From positions 2,495,001 to 2,559,000 of the forward strand of contig NZ_CP091716.1 in the NCBI RefSeq assembly GCF_022009635.1: a stretch of DNA of 64,000 nt, in the 5' to 3' direction. Position numbers and translations under genes: made by a program. The DNA comes from Variovorax paradoxus (GTDB lineage: Bacteria; Pseudomonadota; Gammaproteobacteria; Burkholderiales; Burkholderiaceae_C). The notes under the pieces are model-generated. The model ran no database searches. It was given only the letters and a program-made list of their open reading frames with translations, and had not been told where the DNA came from. Shown here piece by piece: positions 28,698-39,672 of this stretch; positions within the stretch are counted from its first letter, which is position 1, and each line of letters begins with the position of its first letter.

Positions 28698-30140
28698 TCA
28701 GCGTTCGCCGTCGCCCTCGGCCGCCAGCGGCGGCGCCACTTCTTCCAGCGGCTTTCGTTCCGCGTCGGCCGCATAGCGCAGGGCCAGCAGACCCGCCACG
28801 ATGACCAGCACCGCGCCGATGCCGTAGCCCACCATCACCGCGCCCCGGCTGCCGGTCTCGATCAGCAGGCCGAACAGCAGCGGCGCGGCGAAGCCGCCCG
28901 CGCCCATGCCGACGGCATAGAAGATCGCGATGGCCATCGCGCGCATCTCCAGCGGGAACACTTCGCTCACCGTGAGATAGGCAGAGCTTGCCGCTGCCGA
29001 AGCCAAAAAGAACACCGCCGACCAGCACAGCGCCTGGCTGCGCGCGTCGAGCCAGCCCATCATGAAGGCCCAGCCGGTGAGCGCCAGGCCCACGCCCGCG
29101 AGCACATAGGTCAGCGCGATCATCTTGCGTCGGCCCAGGCTGTCGAACAGCGGGCCCAGCAGCAGAGGCCCCAGCACGTTGCCGAGCGCGAACGGAAAGA
29201 TGTAGAGCGCCACGCTGGCTTCAGGCACGCCATAGAAGCGCGTGAGAACCAGCGCGTAGGTGAAGAAGATCGCGTTGTAGAAGAAGGCCTGCGACACCAT
29301 CAGCGCAAGCGCCACCACGCTGCGCTGCCGGTAGCGCTTGAACAGCACGCGCGCCACTTCGCGCATCGACGGGCTGGTCTGGCGCGCGTCGGTGTAGTTC
29401 ACGACATGGCCCTGCGGCGCGGGCAGCGGGCCGTGCTGCGCGGAGACCTCCGCCTCGATCTGCTCGACGATGCGCCTGGCTTCGTCCGCGCGACCGTGTG
29501 CAATGAGCCAGCGCGGGCTCTCGGGCACGTCGCGCCGCACCAGCAGGATGGCCACCGCCAGCACAGCGCCCAGCGCGAAGCCCGCGCGCCAGCCCCACAC
29601 CGGGCCGATCACATGCGGGTCCAGCAGCACCAGGCTCAGCCCCGCGCCGAGGCCGGCGCCGATCCAAAAGCTGCCGTTGATCGCGAGGTTGACGCGCCCG
29701 CGCACGCGCGCCGGAATCAGCTCGTCGATGGCCGAGTTGATGGCCGCGTACTCGCCGCCGATGCCCAGCCCGGTGACGAAGCGGCACAGCGCGAAGAACG
29801 CGAAGTCAGGGGAAAACGCCGTGGCCAGCGTGCCCACCGTGTAGACCACCAGCGTGACGAGAAAGAGCTTCTTGCGCCCGAGCCGGTCGGTGAGCCGGCC
29901 GAAGAGCAGGGCGCCGATCACCGCGCCCGCCACGTACACCGAGCCCGACAGCCCGATCTCGCCGGCCGTGAGGCCCAGCGTGTCGGACCGTTCGAGCACC
30001 GCGCCGATGGAGCCCACCAGCGTGACCTCCAGGCCGTCGAGCACCCAGGCCACGCCCAGCGCGATCACCACGCGCCAGTGCCAGCGCGACCACGGCAGGC
30101 GGTCCAGGCGGGCGGGGATGTCGCTGCGCAGTACCGTCAT
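28698..30140 (-). CDS. MFS transporter (sugar/metabolite:H+ symporter type)
   Basis: 480 residues with twelve hydrophobic segments. The signature GRLTDRLGRKK between helices 2 and 3, repeated as DSLGRRK in the second half, and the central PESPRWLIAHGR are typical of the sugar/aromatic-acid MFS families. It ends 8 bp from the convergent SenA-like gene. ATG at 30140 was chosen because the cytosolic N-terminus begins with MTVLRSD; an upstream extension lacks support. Substrate unknown; no terminator is visible in the tiny convergent gap. Confidence 0.86.
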   Translation of the reverse strand: MTVLRSDIPARLDRLPWSRWHWRVVIALGVAWVLDGLEVTLVGSIGAVLERSDTLGLTAGEIGLSGSVYVAGAVIGALLFGRLTDRLGRKKLFLVTLVVYTVGTLATAFSPDFAFFALCRFVTGLGIGGEYAAINSAIDELIPARVRGRVNLAINGSFWIGAGLGAGLSLVLLDPHVIGPVWGWRAGFALGAVLAVAILLVRRDVPESPRWLIAHGRADEARRIVEQIEAEVSAQHGPLPAPQGHVVNYTDARQTSPSMREVARVLFKRYRQRSVVALALMVSQAFFYNAIFFTYALVLTRFYGVPEASVALYIFPFALGNVLGPLLLGPLFDSLGRRKMIALTYVLAGVGLALTGWAFMMGWLDARSQALCWSAVFFLASAAASSAYLTVSEVFPLEMRAMAIAIFYAVGMGAGGFAAPLLFGLLIETGSRGAVMVGYGIGAVLVIVAGLLALRYAADAERKPLEEVAPPLAAEGDGER

Positions 30141-30219
30141 GCGCAAAATTATGAGAAGCGCGCCGCCTCCACGGTTGTAGGACCGGCGCTGCAATGCACC
30201 GGCCGGATGGCGCTTGCGT

Positions 30220-31350
30220 TCAGGCCGCGACGGGCACCGACACCTGCCGGATGCCCATTGCCTCGAGCGTCTCGGCAATGGCCGCCACCGCGCCCGGAAT
30301 GCCCGCCTCGCCGAAGTGCCCCATGCAGCCGACGCGGAAGGTCTCCACCTGCGTCAGCTTGCCGGGGTAGAGGATGTAGCCGCGCTTCTTGACCTCCTGG
30401 TAGAAGGTCTTGAAGTCGTAGTTGGCGTCGTCGGGCGCGTGGAAGGTGATGATGATCGGCGCCTGGATGGCCGGGTCGAGAAAGCTGCGAAAGCCCAGCG
30501 CGGCCAGCCCGTCGATGAGCCCCTTGCAGTTGCGCGCATAGCGTGCGCCGCGCGCCTTCAGGCCGCCTTCCTCGATGTACTGCGCAATGGCGGTGTCGAG
30601 CGCCGCGACCACGTGCGTGGGCGGCGTGAAGCGCCATTGCGTGGTCTTTTCCATGTACACCCACTGGTCGTACAGGTCCATGCTCAGCGAGTGGCAGTTG
30701 CCTTCGCATTTTTCGAGCGTGCTGCGCTTGATGACCACGAAGCCCATGCCCGGCACGCCTTCGAGGCACTTGCCCGAAGCGGCGACGACTGCGTCGAAGG
30801 GCGTCTTGCGCGCGTCGATCTCGATGGCGCCGAAGGAGCTCATGGCGTCGATGATCAGCCCGCGCCCGTGCCTGGCGACGACCAGCGCGATCTCGTGCAG
30901 CGGGTTGAGCACGCCGGCGCCGGTCTCGCAATGCACCACCGCAACATGGGTGATGCTCGGGTCGGCCGCGAGCGCGCGGTCGACGTCGGCCGGCGAAACC
31001 TGCTTTTCTTCCGTGTAGTCGATGGTGCTCAGCTTGCGCCCGAGCACCTTGCAGATTTTTGCCAGGCGCTGGCAGTAGGCGCCGTTGCTCGGCACCAGCA
31101 CGTGGCCGTTGCGCGGAACCACGGTGCCGATGGCCGCTTCCACCGAGAAGGTGCCGCTGCCCTGCAGCGGAACGCATTCATGCGTGCCCGTGCCGTGCAC
31201 GATGTTCAACACTTCCTTGCGGATGCGCGCGGTGATCTGGTTGAAGTCCGCGTCCCACGATCCCCAGTCTCGCAGCATCGCGTTGCGCGTGCGGTCCGAA
31301 GTGGTCAGGGGGCCGGGGGTGAGCAGGATGGGGTAGTCGGCTTGACTCAT
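30220..31350 (-). CDS. phnW: 2-aminoethylphosphonate--pyruvate transaminase PhnW
   Basis: 376 residues of fold type I PLP enzymes. It converts 2-aminoethylphosphonate and pyruvate to phosphonoacetaldehyde and alanine. The start [20 protein letters not shown] is diagnostic, and the Schiff-base lysine is K194 in [15 protein letters not shown], the same number as in the Salmonella enzyme. ATG at 31350 has GGAGA upstream. It follows the AEP permease gene by 41 bp and completes the minus arm of the phosphonate cluster; its product feeds PhnY and PhnA on the plus arm. Confidence 0.93.
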   Translation of the reverse strand: MSQADYPILLTPGPLTTSDRTRNAMLRDWGSWDADFNQITARIRKEVLNIVHGTGTHECVPLQGSGTFSVEAAIGTVVPRNGHVLVPSNGAYCQRLAKICKVLGRKLSTIDYTEEKQVSPADVDRALAADPSITHVAVVHCETGAGVLNPLHEIALVVARHGRGLIIDAMSSFGAIEIDARKTPFDAVVAASGKCLEGVPGMGFVVIKRSTLEKCEGNCHSLSMDLYDQWVYMEKTTQWRFTPPTHVVAALDTAIAQYIEEGGLKARGARYARNCKGLIDGLAALGFRSFLDPAIQAPIIITFHAPDDANYDFKTFYQEVKKRGYILYPGKLTQVETFRVGCMGHFGEAGIPGAVAAIAETLEAMGIRQVSVPVAA

Positions 31351-31391
31351 GATGTCTCCAGGCAAGGAAGGGAATGAGGGCGGAAACAGGC

Positions 31392-33125
31392 TCAGCTGCG
31401 GCTCAGGTTGCGCCAGGCCTGCGTGCGCGACAGCAGCACGCGCGTGAGCAGCGAATAGGCAATGCACACGACGGTCGAGGTGACGACGATCAGGCTGGCC
31501 AGCGCCGCCGCCGGGCCGATGTCGCCGGCGTCGTCCAGATGCATGATCGCGACCGAGGCCAGGATGGTCTCCGGCGTGTAGAGAAAGATGGCGCACGACA
31601 GGCTGGCCATCGACACCACGAAGAAGTAGCGACCGATGTCCAGGATGGCCGGCAGGCACACCGGCACCGTCACCCGCAGGAAGGTCTTGAAGAACGGCAC
31701 TTTGAGCGAGGCGGACACGGCCTCGAACTCGTTGTCGATCTGCTTGAGCGCGGTGACGGCCGTGAGATGGCTCGACGTGTAGTAGTGCACCACCATCGAG
31801 ATGATCAGGATCGCCATCGTCTGGTAGAGAAAGTTCAGCGGGTTGGCCGGATGGTTGAAGAACATCACGTAGCCCAGCCCGAGCACCAGGCCCGGCACCG
31901 CCATCGACAGCACCGCCATCAGGTGCATGCCCTTGCGCATCAGGCCCAGGTTGCGCGTCTTCTCGATCAGGTAGGCGCCCACGAACACGATGAGCGAGCC
32001 GGCCACGGCGGTGGCGATGGCGACGATCAGGCTGTTGGTGTAGGCATCGGCCATGTCGCTTTCGACCAGCACGAAGTGGTAGTGCTTGAGCGTGAGCGAC
32101 AGGTCATAGGGCCAGAGCGAGATCAGCGAGGTGTAGATCGCCATGCCGATGGTGGCCAGCAGCAGGCCGCACACGACAGTGCAGAACAGCATCAGCAGCG
32201 GATCGGCCAGCTTGCGGCGCTTGGGGCTGTAGGGCACCGAGCGGGCCGTGAGCTGCGCCTTCAGCTTGCGCCGCACCACGTAGTCGATGACGAAAGAGAT
32301 GATCGACGGAACCAGCAGCAGCATGCCCACCACCGCGCCGATCGAGAAGTTGTGCTGTCCCACCACCTGCTTGAAGACGTCGACCGACAGCACGTTGAAG
32401 TTGCCGCCGATCACCTTGGGCGCGCCGAAGTCGCTCACCACGTAGGTGAAGACCACGGTCGCCGCGCTGATCAGGCCGTACTTGCACGACGGCAGCGTGA
32501 TGGTCATGAACTGGCGAAACGGCCGCGTGCGCAGCGCGGTGGCCGCCTCGTAGAGCCGGCCGTCGGCCAGCGAGAGCGCGGTGACCAGGATCATCAGCGC
32601 GTGCGGAAAGGTGTTGTAGACCTCCGCCATGATGATCCCCGGCGCGCCATAGATCGACACGCCGCCCAGCAGGAACTTGAGCGCCCCCTGGTTGCCGAAC
32701 CACTGCACGAAAGAAATGGCGGACAGCAGCGAGGGCGCCAGCAGCGGAATCAGCGCAATGAGGCGGAACACCGCCTTGAGCGGCATCGGCATGCGGCTGC
32801 GCGTGAGCGCGTACGCGAAGACGAAGGCCGTGGGCACCGAGATCATCACCACGGCCGCCGACACCCATATCGAATTCCATGCCGCGCGCAGCAGGCTGGG
32901 CGTCTGGAAGTAGGTGATGAAGTGGGTGAGGCCGACGAAGCGGCCCTCCCTGTCCTGCACCGCATGCGCCAGGATGGTCAGCAGCGGCGCGATCAGGAAC
33001 ACGAACAGCATCACCATCACCACGAGCAGGATCGCGCGGGCAATGGTTTCGTCGCGGCTCCAGCGCATGACGGGGCGCGCGTTGAACGCAGCGCGTGCGG
33101 GCAGAGGGCGGGCCAGCGTGTTCAT
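31392..33125 (-). CDS. 2-aminoethylphosphonate ABC transporter permease (fused PhnU-PhnV type)
   Basis: 577 residues made of two binding-protein-dependent permease halves, about 30-290 and 330-570, each with about six helices. The EAA-type loops are [20 protein letters not shown] and, in the second half, [20 protein letters not shown], shown here as landmarks. One chain therefore replaces the two permeases PhnU and PhnV of Salmonella. It overlaps the ATPase gene by ATGA at 33122-33125. Fused permeases of this kind occur with PhnW/PhnA clusters in Burkholderiales. Confidence 0.88.
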   Translation of the reverse strand: MNTLARPLPARAAFNARPVMRWSRDETIARAILLVVMVMLFVFLIAPLLTILAHAVQDREGRFVGLTHFITYFQTPSLLRAAWNSIWVSAAVVMISVPTAFVFAYALTRSRMPMPLKAVFRLIALIPLLAPSLLSAISFVQWFGNQGALKFLLGGVSIYGAPGIIMAEVYNTFPHALMILVTALSLADGRLYEAATALRTRPFRQFMTITLPSCKYGLISAATVVFTYVVSDFGAPKVIGGNFNVLSVDVFKQVVGQHNFSIGAVVGMLLLVPSIISFVIDYVVRRKLKAQLTARSVPYSPKRRKLADPLLMLFCTVVCGLLLATIGMAIYTSLISLWPYDLSLTLKHYHFVLVESDMADAYTNSLIVAIATAVAGSLIVFVGAYLIEKTRNLGLMRKGMHLMAVLSMAVPGLVLGLGYVMFFNHPANPLNFLYQTMAILIISMVVHYYTSSHLTAVTALKQIDNEFEAVSASLKVPFFKTFLRVTVPVCLPAILDIGRYFFVVSMASLSCAIFLYTPETILASVAIMHLDDAGDIGPAAALASLIVVTSTVVCIAYSLLTRVLLSRTQAWRNLSRS

Positions 33126-34258
33126 GGCTTCGGCGTGCGTGCGGAGAAGGCGCGGATGCGGTTCGCGCGCAGCGCGATGTCGATGGTGTTGCCTTCGCGA
33201 ATGTCCAGGTCGTGCAACTGGTTGAGCGAGAAGTGCAGGCCGAGCGCCTGTCCGTGCAGCGCGTCGGCGGTGACCTCGGCGATGCAGAGGCCGCCCAGGA
33301 ACTCGACCTTGGTGACCAGCGCCTGCAGGCGGTTGGCCGTGTCGTGGCTCAGGTGCTCGACCGCGCGGTCTTCGGGGCGCAGGTAGAGGTTGACGGCTTC
33401 GCCGGGCTCGAAGGCGCCGTCGCAGGCATCGCACTGCAGTTCCATGTCGCCGACCCGAAAGCGATGGTTGCCCAGCGCCACCGCGCGCAGCACATTGACC
33501 TTGCCGACGAAATCGGCCACGAAGGGAGTGGCCGGCTGTTCATAGACTTCCATCGGCGTGCCGACCTGCTCGATCACGCCGTGGTTCATGACCACGATGC
33601 GGTCCGCCATCGACAGCGCTTCTTCCTGGTCGTGCGTGACCATGATGGTCGTGATGCCGACCTGCTTCTGCAGCCGGCGGATTTCGCCGCGCAGCCGGAT
33701 GCGTTCCAGCGCATCGAGCGCCGACAGCGGCTCGTCGAGCAGCAGCAGGCCGGGCCGCGTGGCAAGGGCGCGCGCCAGCGCCACGCGCTGCTGCTGCCCG
33801 CCGGAGAGCTGGCTGGGGTACTTGCCGCCCGAGGTCGGCAGGCCGACCAGCTTCAGCAGTTCTTCGACGCGAGTCTTGATCTCGCCGCGCCGGGCACGGC
33901 TGTTGACCAGCCCATAACCGATGTTCTCGGCGATCGACAGGTTGGGGAAGAGGGCGTACGACTGGAACACGATGCCGTAGTCGCGCCGGTCGGGCGGCAG
34001 CCAGGAGACGTCCTTGCCGTTCTGCAGGATCTGCCCGGAGGTCTGCGTTTCCAGCCCCGCGATGATGCGCAGCAGCGTGGTCTTGCCGCAGCCCGAGGGG
34101 CCGAGAAAGCACAGCATCTCGCCCGGGTTCACGCGCAGGTGCACGTCGCGCAGCGCACTGAAGGATTCGAAGTCCTTGCGCACGCCGACGATCTCGAGCG
34201 CGGCGGGAGCGCTCGCAGGCACCGGGCTGGCAATGAACTTGGTGTCGGTCATATCCAT
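33122..34258 (-). CDS. 2-aminoethylphosphonate ABC transporter ATP-binding protein (PhnT-like)
   Basis: 378 residues. Walker A GPSGCGKT (53-60), Q-loop [10 protein letters not shown], signature [15 protein letters not shown], Walker [13 protein letters not shown] and the switch [14 protein letters not shown] are complete, followed by a TOBE-type C-terminal domain. It energises AEP uptake with the fused permease and the binding protein of this operon. ATG at 34258 or 34252 could be the start; the frame continues upstream into an intergenic repeat, which was not accepted. Confidence 0.88.
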   Translation of the reverse strand: MDMTDTKFIASPVPASAPAALEIVGVRKDFESFSALRDVHLRVNPGEMLCFLGPSGCGKTTLLRIIAGLETQTSGQILQNGKDVSWLPPDRRDYGIVFQSYALFPNLSIAENIGYGLVNSRARRGEIKTRVEELLKLVGLPTSGGKYPSQLSGGQQQRVALARALATRPGLLLLDEPLSALDALERIRLRGEIRRLQKQVGITTIMVTHDQEEALSMADRIVVMNHGVIEQVGTPMEVYEQPATPFVADFVGKVNVLRAVALGNHRFRVGDMELQCDACDGAFEPGEAVNLYLRPEDRAVEHLSHDTANRLQALVTKVEFLGGLCIAEVTADALHGQALGLHFSLNQLHDLDIREGNTIDIALRANRIRAFSARTPKP

Positions 34259-34344
34259 TTTTCGCACTCGTCGTTGGCGCACGCCTCGGGAATGGGCGTC
34301 GCGGGTTTGAGAGGGACTGCAGGCCTGTCGAACCGATTCGTGGG

Positions 34345-34437
34345 ACACCGCGGAACCGGCTTTGCCGGGCCGCAGGTGTCGCCCCCGGTAGGGGGTTGGC
34401 GAAGCGACACGAAGTGCGCGCAGCCTGGGGGCGAGCC
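34345..34437 (-). repeat. Dispersed intergenic repeat, copy A
   Basis: About 93 bp that read, on the minus strand, almost identically to 49045-49138: both start with ggctc-ccccc directly at the stop codon of the preceding gene and end with ccggttccgcggtgt, with fewer than ten differences by eye. Internal CCCCC/GGGGG and CCGGC-AAA-GCCGG hairpins are present. It lies between the binding-protein and ATPase genes of the phosphonate transporter. Confidence 0.85.
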
Positions 34438-35477
34438 TATTTCGGTTCGGCCTTGCCTTCGTAGCGCTTGCTCCACTCCGCCAGGATGCGTTCGCGGTTC
34501 TTTGCCGCCCAGTTGATGTCGTTCTTGGCCAGCAGCTTTTCGTAGTTGTCCGGAATGCCTTCCAGCTTCGATGCCACGCCGGGGTAGGCCACCACGGCCC
34601 ACCAGGTGGAAGTGATCTGGTTGGCCTCCTTGCTGGCCATCCAGTCGGCGAAGCGCTTGGCCTGGTCCGGCTTCTTGCTCGTCTTCATGACGCTGGTGGC
34701 CTCGATGTCCCAGCCCAGGCCCTCCTTCGGGAAGATCAGGTCGACCGGCGCGCCCGACTTCTTGACCTGGTGCGCGCGGAACTCGAACGAGATGCCGATG
34801 GGAAATTCGCCCGCGCCGGCCTGCTTGCAGGGCTTGGAGCCCGAGTGCACGTACTGCGCAATGTTCTGGTGCAGCGCGTCCATGTACTTCCAGCCCTCGG
34901 CGTCGCCCATGTTCTGCAGCCATGACGACACGTCGAGGTAGCCCGTGCCGCTGGAGGCCGGGTGGGGCATGGTGATCGTGCCCTTGTAGACGGGCTTGGC
35001 CAGGTCCTGCCAGGTTTCCGGCTTGGGCAGGTTCAGCTTCTTCGCCTCGACGCGGTTGAAGCAGATGGTGGCGGCCCACACGTCCATGCCCACCCAGGCC
35101 GGCGGGCGCGCGGCGTCGGAGTAGGCGGGGTTCAGCTCCTTGAAGCCCTTGGGCTCGTAGGGCAGGAGCATGCCTTCCTGCTGCAGCAGCGCGAGGCTGC
35201 TGGCGGCCAGGCCGGCCACCACGTCGGCCTGCGGGTTGGCTTTTTCGGCCAGCAGCTTGGCGGTGACGATGCCGGTGGAGTCGCGCACCCACTTCACCTC
35301 GATGTCCGGGTTGGCCTTTTCGAAGGCGTCCTTGTAGAGCTTCATGGCGTCTGTTTCGAGCGCCGTGTAGACCAGGAGCGAGGTCTTTTGCGCCCATGCG
35401 GCGCCGCTGGCCGCGAGGCCCAGCGCCGCCGCACACAGAACCGCCGTGAGACGGCGCGTGCTTTGTTTCATCGTCAT
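34437..35477 (-). CDS. 2-aminoethylphosphonate ABC transporter substrate-binding protein (PhnS-like)
   Basis: 346 residues: signal peptide 1-29 (AWA|QKTSLLVY), then a type II iron/AEP-type binding fold with VYTALETDAMKLYKDAFEK, DVVAGLAASSLALLQQEG and a cluster of aromatic residues. It belongs to the family of periplasmic AEP-binding proteins found with PhnW clusters. ATG at 35477 has AGGAG 6 bases upstream. First gene of the minus arm, transcribed from the divergent promoter region at 35559-35605. The ligand is inferred from neighbours. Confidence 0.87.
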   Translation of the reverse strand: MTMKQSTRRLTAVLCAAALGLAASGAAWAQKTSLLVYTALETDAMKLYKDAFEKANPDIEVKWVRDSTGIVTAKLLAEKANPQADVVAGLAASSLALLQQEGMLLPYEPKGFKELNPAYSDAARPPAWVGMDVWAATICFNRVEAKKLNLPKPETWQDLAKPVYKGTITMPHPASSGTGYLDVSSWLQNMGDAEGWKYMDALHQNIAQYVHSGSKPCKQAGAGEFPIGISFEFRAHQVKKSGAPVDLIFPKEGLGWDIEATSVMKTSKKPDQAKRFADWMASKEANQITSTWWAVVAYPGVASKLEGIPDNYEKLLAKNDINWAAKNRERILAEWSKRYEGKAEPK

Positions 35478-35558
35478 CTTTTTCTCCTGAAGTGGCTTGC
35501 TGTCACGGGTGAGTGAATGGCGTGCTCCGGCAGTGGCGTGCCAAGGTCCGGTGAGGGC

Positions 35559-35605
35559 AATGTAGATTGACGACTGAAGACTGTCAATAAAAAATTGTTG
35601 ACAGT
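35559..35605. promoter_or_regulatory. Divergent phosphonate promoter with operator palindrome
   Basis: Inverted repeat ACTGTCAA (35580-35587) and TTGACAGT (35598-35605) with a 10-base AT-rich spacer. On the minus strand the left arm supplies a perfect -35 TTGACA (35587-35582), 17 bases from TACATT (35564-35559), a fair -10 for the binding-protein gene. On the plus strand the right arm also reads TTGACA, but no good -10 follows. The palindrome overlaps the -35 and lies 28 bases ahead of the GntR gene, so it is the probable PhnR operator. Confidence 0.68.
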
Positions 35606-35632
35606 TTTCAATTCCTCGGGAAAATACGCCCC

Positions 35633-37589
<1,957 letters not shown>

Positions 37590-37612
37590 TCAACCGTCGC
37601 CCGGAGCACCCC

Positions 37613-39061
37613 ATGAGCCAAGCCACTCTGAAGCCAGGCATCGTTCACCGCGAGGCTTTGCGCATCGCCGGAGAAAAGGTCCACCGCGACCGCACCATCG
37701 AGGTCACCTACCCCTACACCGGCGAAGTCATCGCCACCGTGCCCAAGGCCACGCTGGACGACGTACGCCATGCCCTGCGCGTCGCGCGCGACTACAAGCC
37801 CACCCTCACGCGCTACGAGCGCTACAAGATCCTGATGCGTGCGGGCGAGATCATTGCCTCGCGCCTCGACGAAATCTCGCGCACCATCACGATGGAGTCG
37901 GGCCTGTGCCGCAAGGACTCTCTGTACGAAGTGGGCCGCGCCTCCGACGTGCTGCTGTTCGCCGCCAACCAGGCGCTGGTGGACGACGGGCAGGTGTTCT
38001 CCTGCGACCTCACGCACCACGGCAAGAGCCGCAAGGTCTATACGCTGCGCGAGCCGCTGCAGGGTGCGATCACCGCGATCACGCCGTTCAACCATCCGCT
38101 GAACCAGGTGATCCACAAGGTGGCGCCATCCATTGCGACCAACAACCGGATGGTGCTCAAGCCCAGCGAGAAGACGCCGCTCACCGCTTTCATCCTTGCC
38201 GATATCCTGTACGAGGCGGGCCTGCCGCCGCAGATGCTGTCGGTGATCACCGGCGACCCGCGCGAGATCGCCGACGAGATGCTCACCAGCGCCGACGTGG
38301 ACCTGGTCACCTTCACGGGTGGCGTGGCCATCGGCAAGTACATCGCGGGCAAGGCGGTCTACAAGCGCCAGATCCTGGAGCTGGGGGGCAACGACCCGAT
38401 CATCGTGATGGAAGACGCGGACATCGAAGAGGCCGCGACGCTGGCGGCCAGCGGCTCCTACAAGAACTCCGGCCAGCGCTGCACCGCCATCAAGCGCATG
38501 CTGGTACACGAGTCGGTGGCGGACCGGTTCGTCGAGCTGCTGGTGGCCAAGACGAAGGCCCTGAAGTACGGCGACCCGATGGACCCGGCCACCGACATGG
38601 GCACGGTGATCGACGAGGCCGCCGCGATCCAGTTCGAGTCGGTGGTCAACGAGGCCATCAAGTCCGGCGCAAGGCTGCTGTACGGCAACGAGCGCCGCGG
38701 CGCACTGTATTCGCCCACGGTGCTCGACCATGTGGACCCGCAGATGACCGTGGCCAGGCACGAGACCTTCGGGCCGGTGTCGCCGGTGATCCGCTTCAAG
38801 AACATCGAGGAGGCGATCCGCATCTCCAACGGCACGGCCTACGGCCTGTCGTCGGCGGTGTGTACCAATCGGATGGACTACATCACGCGCTTCATTCGCG
38901 AGCTGAACGTGGGCAGCGTCAACGTGCGCGAGGTGCCGGGCTACAGGCTGGAGCTCACGCCCTTCGGCGGCATCAAGGACTCGGGCCTGGGCTACAAGGA
39001 AGGCGTGCTCGAGGCCATGAAGAGCTTCACCAACTGCAAGACCTATTCGCTGCCCTGGTAG
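37613..39061 (+). CDS. phnY: Phosphonoacetaldehyde dehydrogenase PhnY
   Basis: 482 residues of the aldehyde dehydrogenase superfamily. It oxidises phosphonoacetaldehyde, made by PhnW, to phosphonoacetate with NAD+. The catalytic cysteine is C290 in NSGQRCTAIKR, the general base lies in ELGGND (256-261), and R289 next to it plus H161 (FNHPL) match residues implicated in phosphonate binding in the S. meliloti enzyme. CCGGAG lies shortly before ATG 37613. Operon order PhnR-PhnA-PhnY is the usual one. Confidence 0.92.
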   Translation: MSQATLKPGIVHREALRIAGEKVHRDRTIEVTYPYTGEVIATVPKATLDDVRHALRVARDYKPTLTRYERYKILMRAGEIIASRLDEISRTITMESGLCRKDSLYEVGRASDVLLFAANQALVDDGQVFSCDLTHHGKSRKVYTLREPLQGAITAITPFNHPLNQVIHKVAPSIATNNRMVLKPSEKTPLTAFILADILYEAGLPPQMLSVITGDPREIADEMLTSADVDLVTFTGGVAIGKYIAGKAVYKRQILELGGNDPIIVMEDADIEEAATLAASGSYKNSGQRCTAIKRMLVHESVADRFVELLVAKTKALKYGDPMDPATDMGTVIDEAAAIQFESVVNEAIKSGARLLYGNERRGALYSPTVLDHVDPQMTVARHETFGPVSPVIRFKNIEEAIRISNGTAYGLSSAVCTNRMDYITRFIRELNVGSVNVREVPGYRLELTPFGGIKDSGLGYKEGVLEAMKSFTNCKTYSLPW

Positions 39062-39067
39062 ACGACG

Positions 39068-39634
39068 ATGAGCCTGAGCATTCCCGACATCGTCGGCCTC
39101 TTCGAAACCAAGGGCGGTGCGCAGTACGACGGCGAGCCGGTCACCCAACTGGAGCATGCGCTGCAGTCGGCGCACCTGGCGGAGCAGGAGGGCGCCAGCA
39201 GCGAGCTGATCGCCGCCTCGCTGCTGCACGACCTGGGCCATCTGCTGCACGACTTCGGCGGCACGCCGACGCAGCAGGGCCTGGACGACCTGCACCAGTA
39301 CCGCTGCCTGCCGTTTCTTCGCGCGCTGTTCGGCCCGGCCACGCTGGAGCCGATCCGCCTGCATGTGGATGCCAAGCGTTTCCTCTGTGCCAGGGAGCCC
39401 GGTTATCTCGAAGCGCTGTCGCCCGATTCGAAACGCAGCCTGCACCTGCAGGGCGGCGTGTTCGACTCGGCGCAGGCCAGCGCGTTCGAGGCCTTGCCCT
39501 ATGCGATGGATGCGGTGCGCCTTCGGCGCTGGGACGACACGGCCAAGTGCGCCGATGCGAAGACGCCCGACCTGGCGTACTACGCGCGCCACCTAGCGAT
39601 CGCGTCGAAGACGGCTGCCGCGGCACCGGCATGA
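39068..39634 (+). CDS. HD-domain phosphonate oxygenase, PhnZ-like
   Basis: 188 residues. PhnZ is a mixed-valent di-iron oxygenase that splits (R)-2-amino-1-hydroxyethylphosphonate into glycine and phosphate. Its key residues appear with a near-constant shift: Y20 and E23 (YDGE), H30, H54-D55 and H58 (LLHDLGH), H76, H99, K103, and a late Asp (D156 or D157). This is stronger evidence than the fold alone. No 2-oxoglutarate dioxygenase to make the hydroxylated substrate is in the window; it may be elsewhere, or the substrate may come from the environment. It follows phnY by 6 bp. Confidence 0.84.
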   Translation: MSLSIPDIVGLFETKGGAQYDGEPVTQLEHALQSAHLAEQEGASSELIAASLLHDLGHLLHDFGGTPTQQGLDDLHQYRCLPFLRALFGPATLEPIRLHVDAKRFLCAREPGYLEALSPDSKRSLHLQGGVFDSAQASAFEALPYAMDAVRLRRWDDTAKCADAKTPDLAYYARHLAIASKTAAAAPA

Positions 39635-39672
39635 GCGCCGCGCCACGGCAGCAAACAACCTGAGAGCCCGAC

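Noticed and set aside
31392..33125. Frameshift or assembly fusion of two permease genes
   Set aside because: Both halves are complete, the linker is reasonable, and fused permeases are known in this family.
35604..35632. Plus-strand -10 element for the GntR gene after TTGACA at 35598
   Set aside because: At 16-18 bp spacing only AAAATA-like or poorer sequences occur, and the start codon follows too closely. The promoter may be elsewhere or the start may be at 35690.
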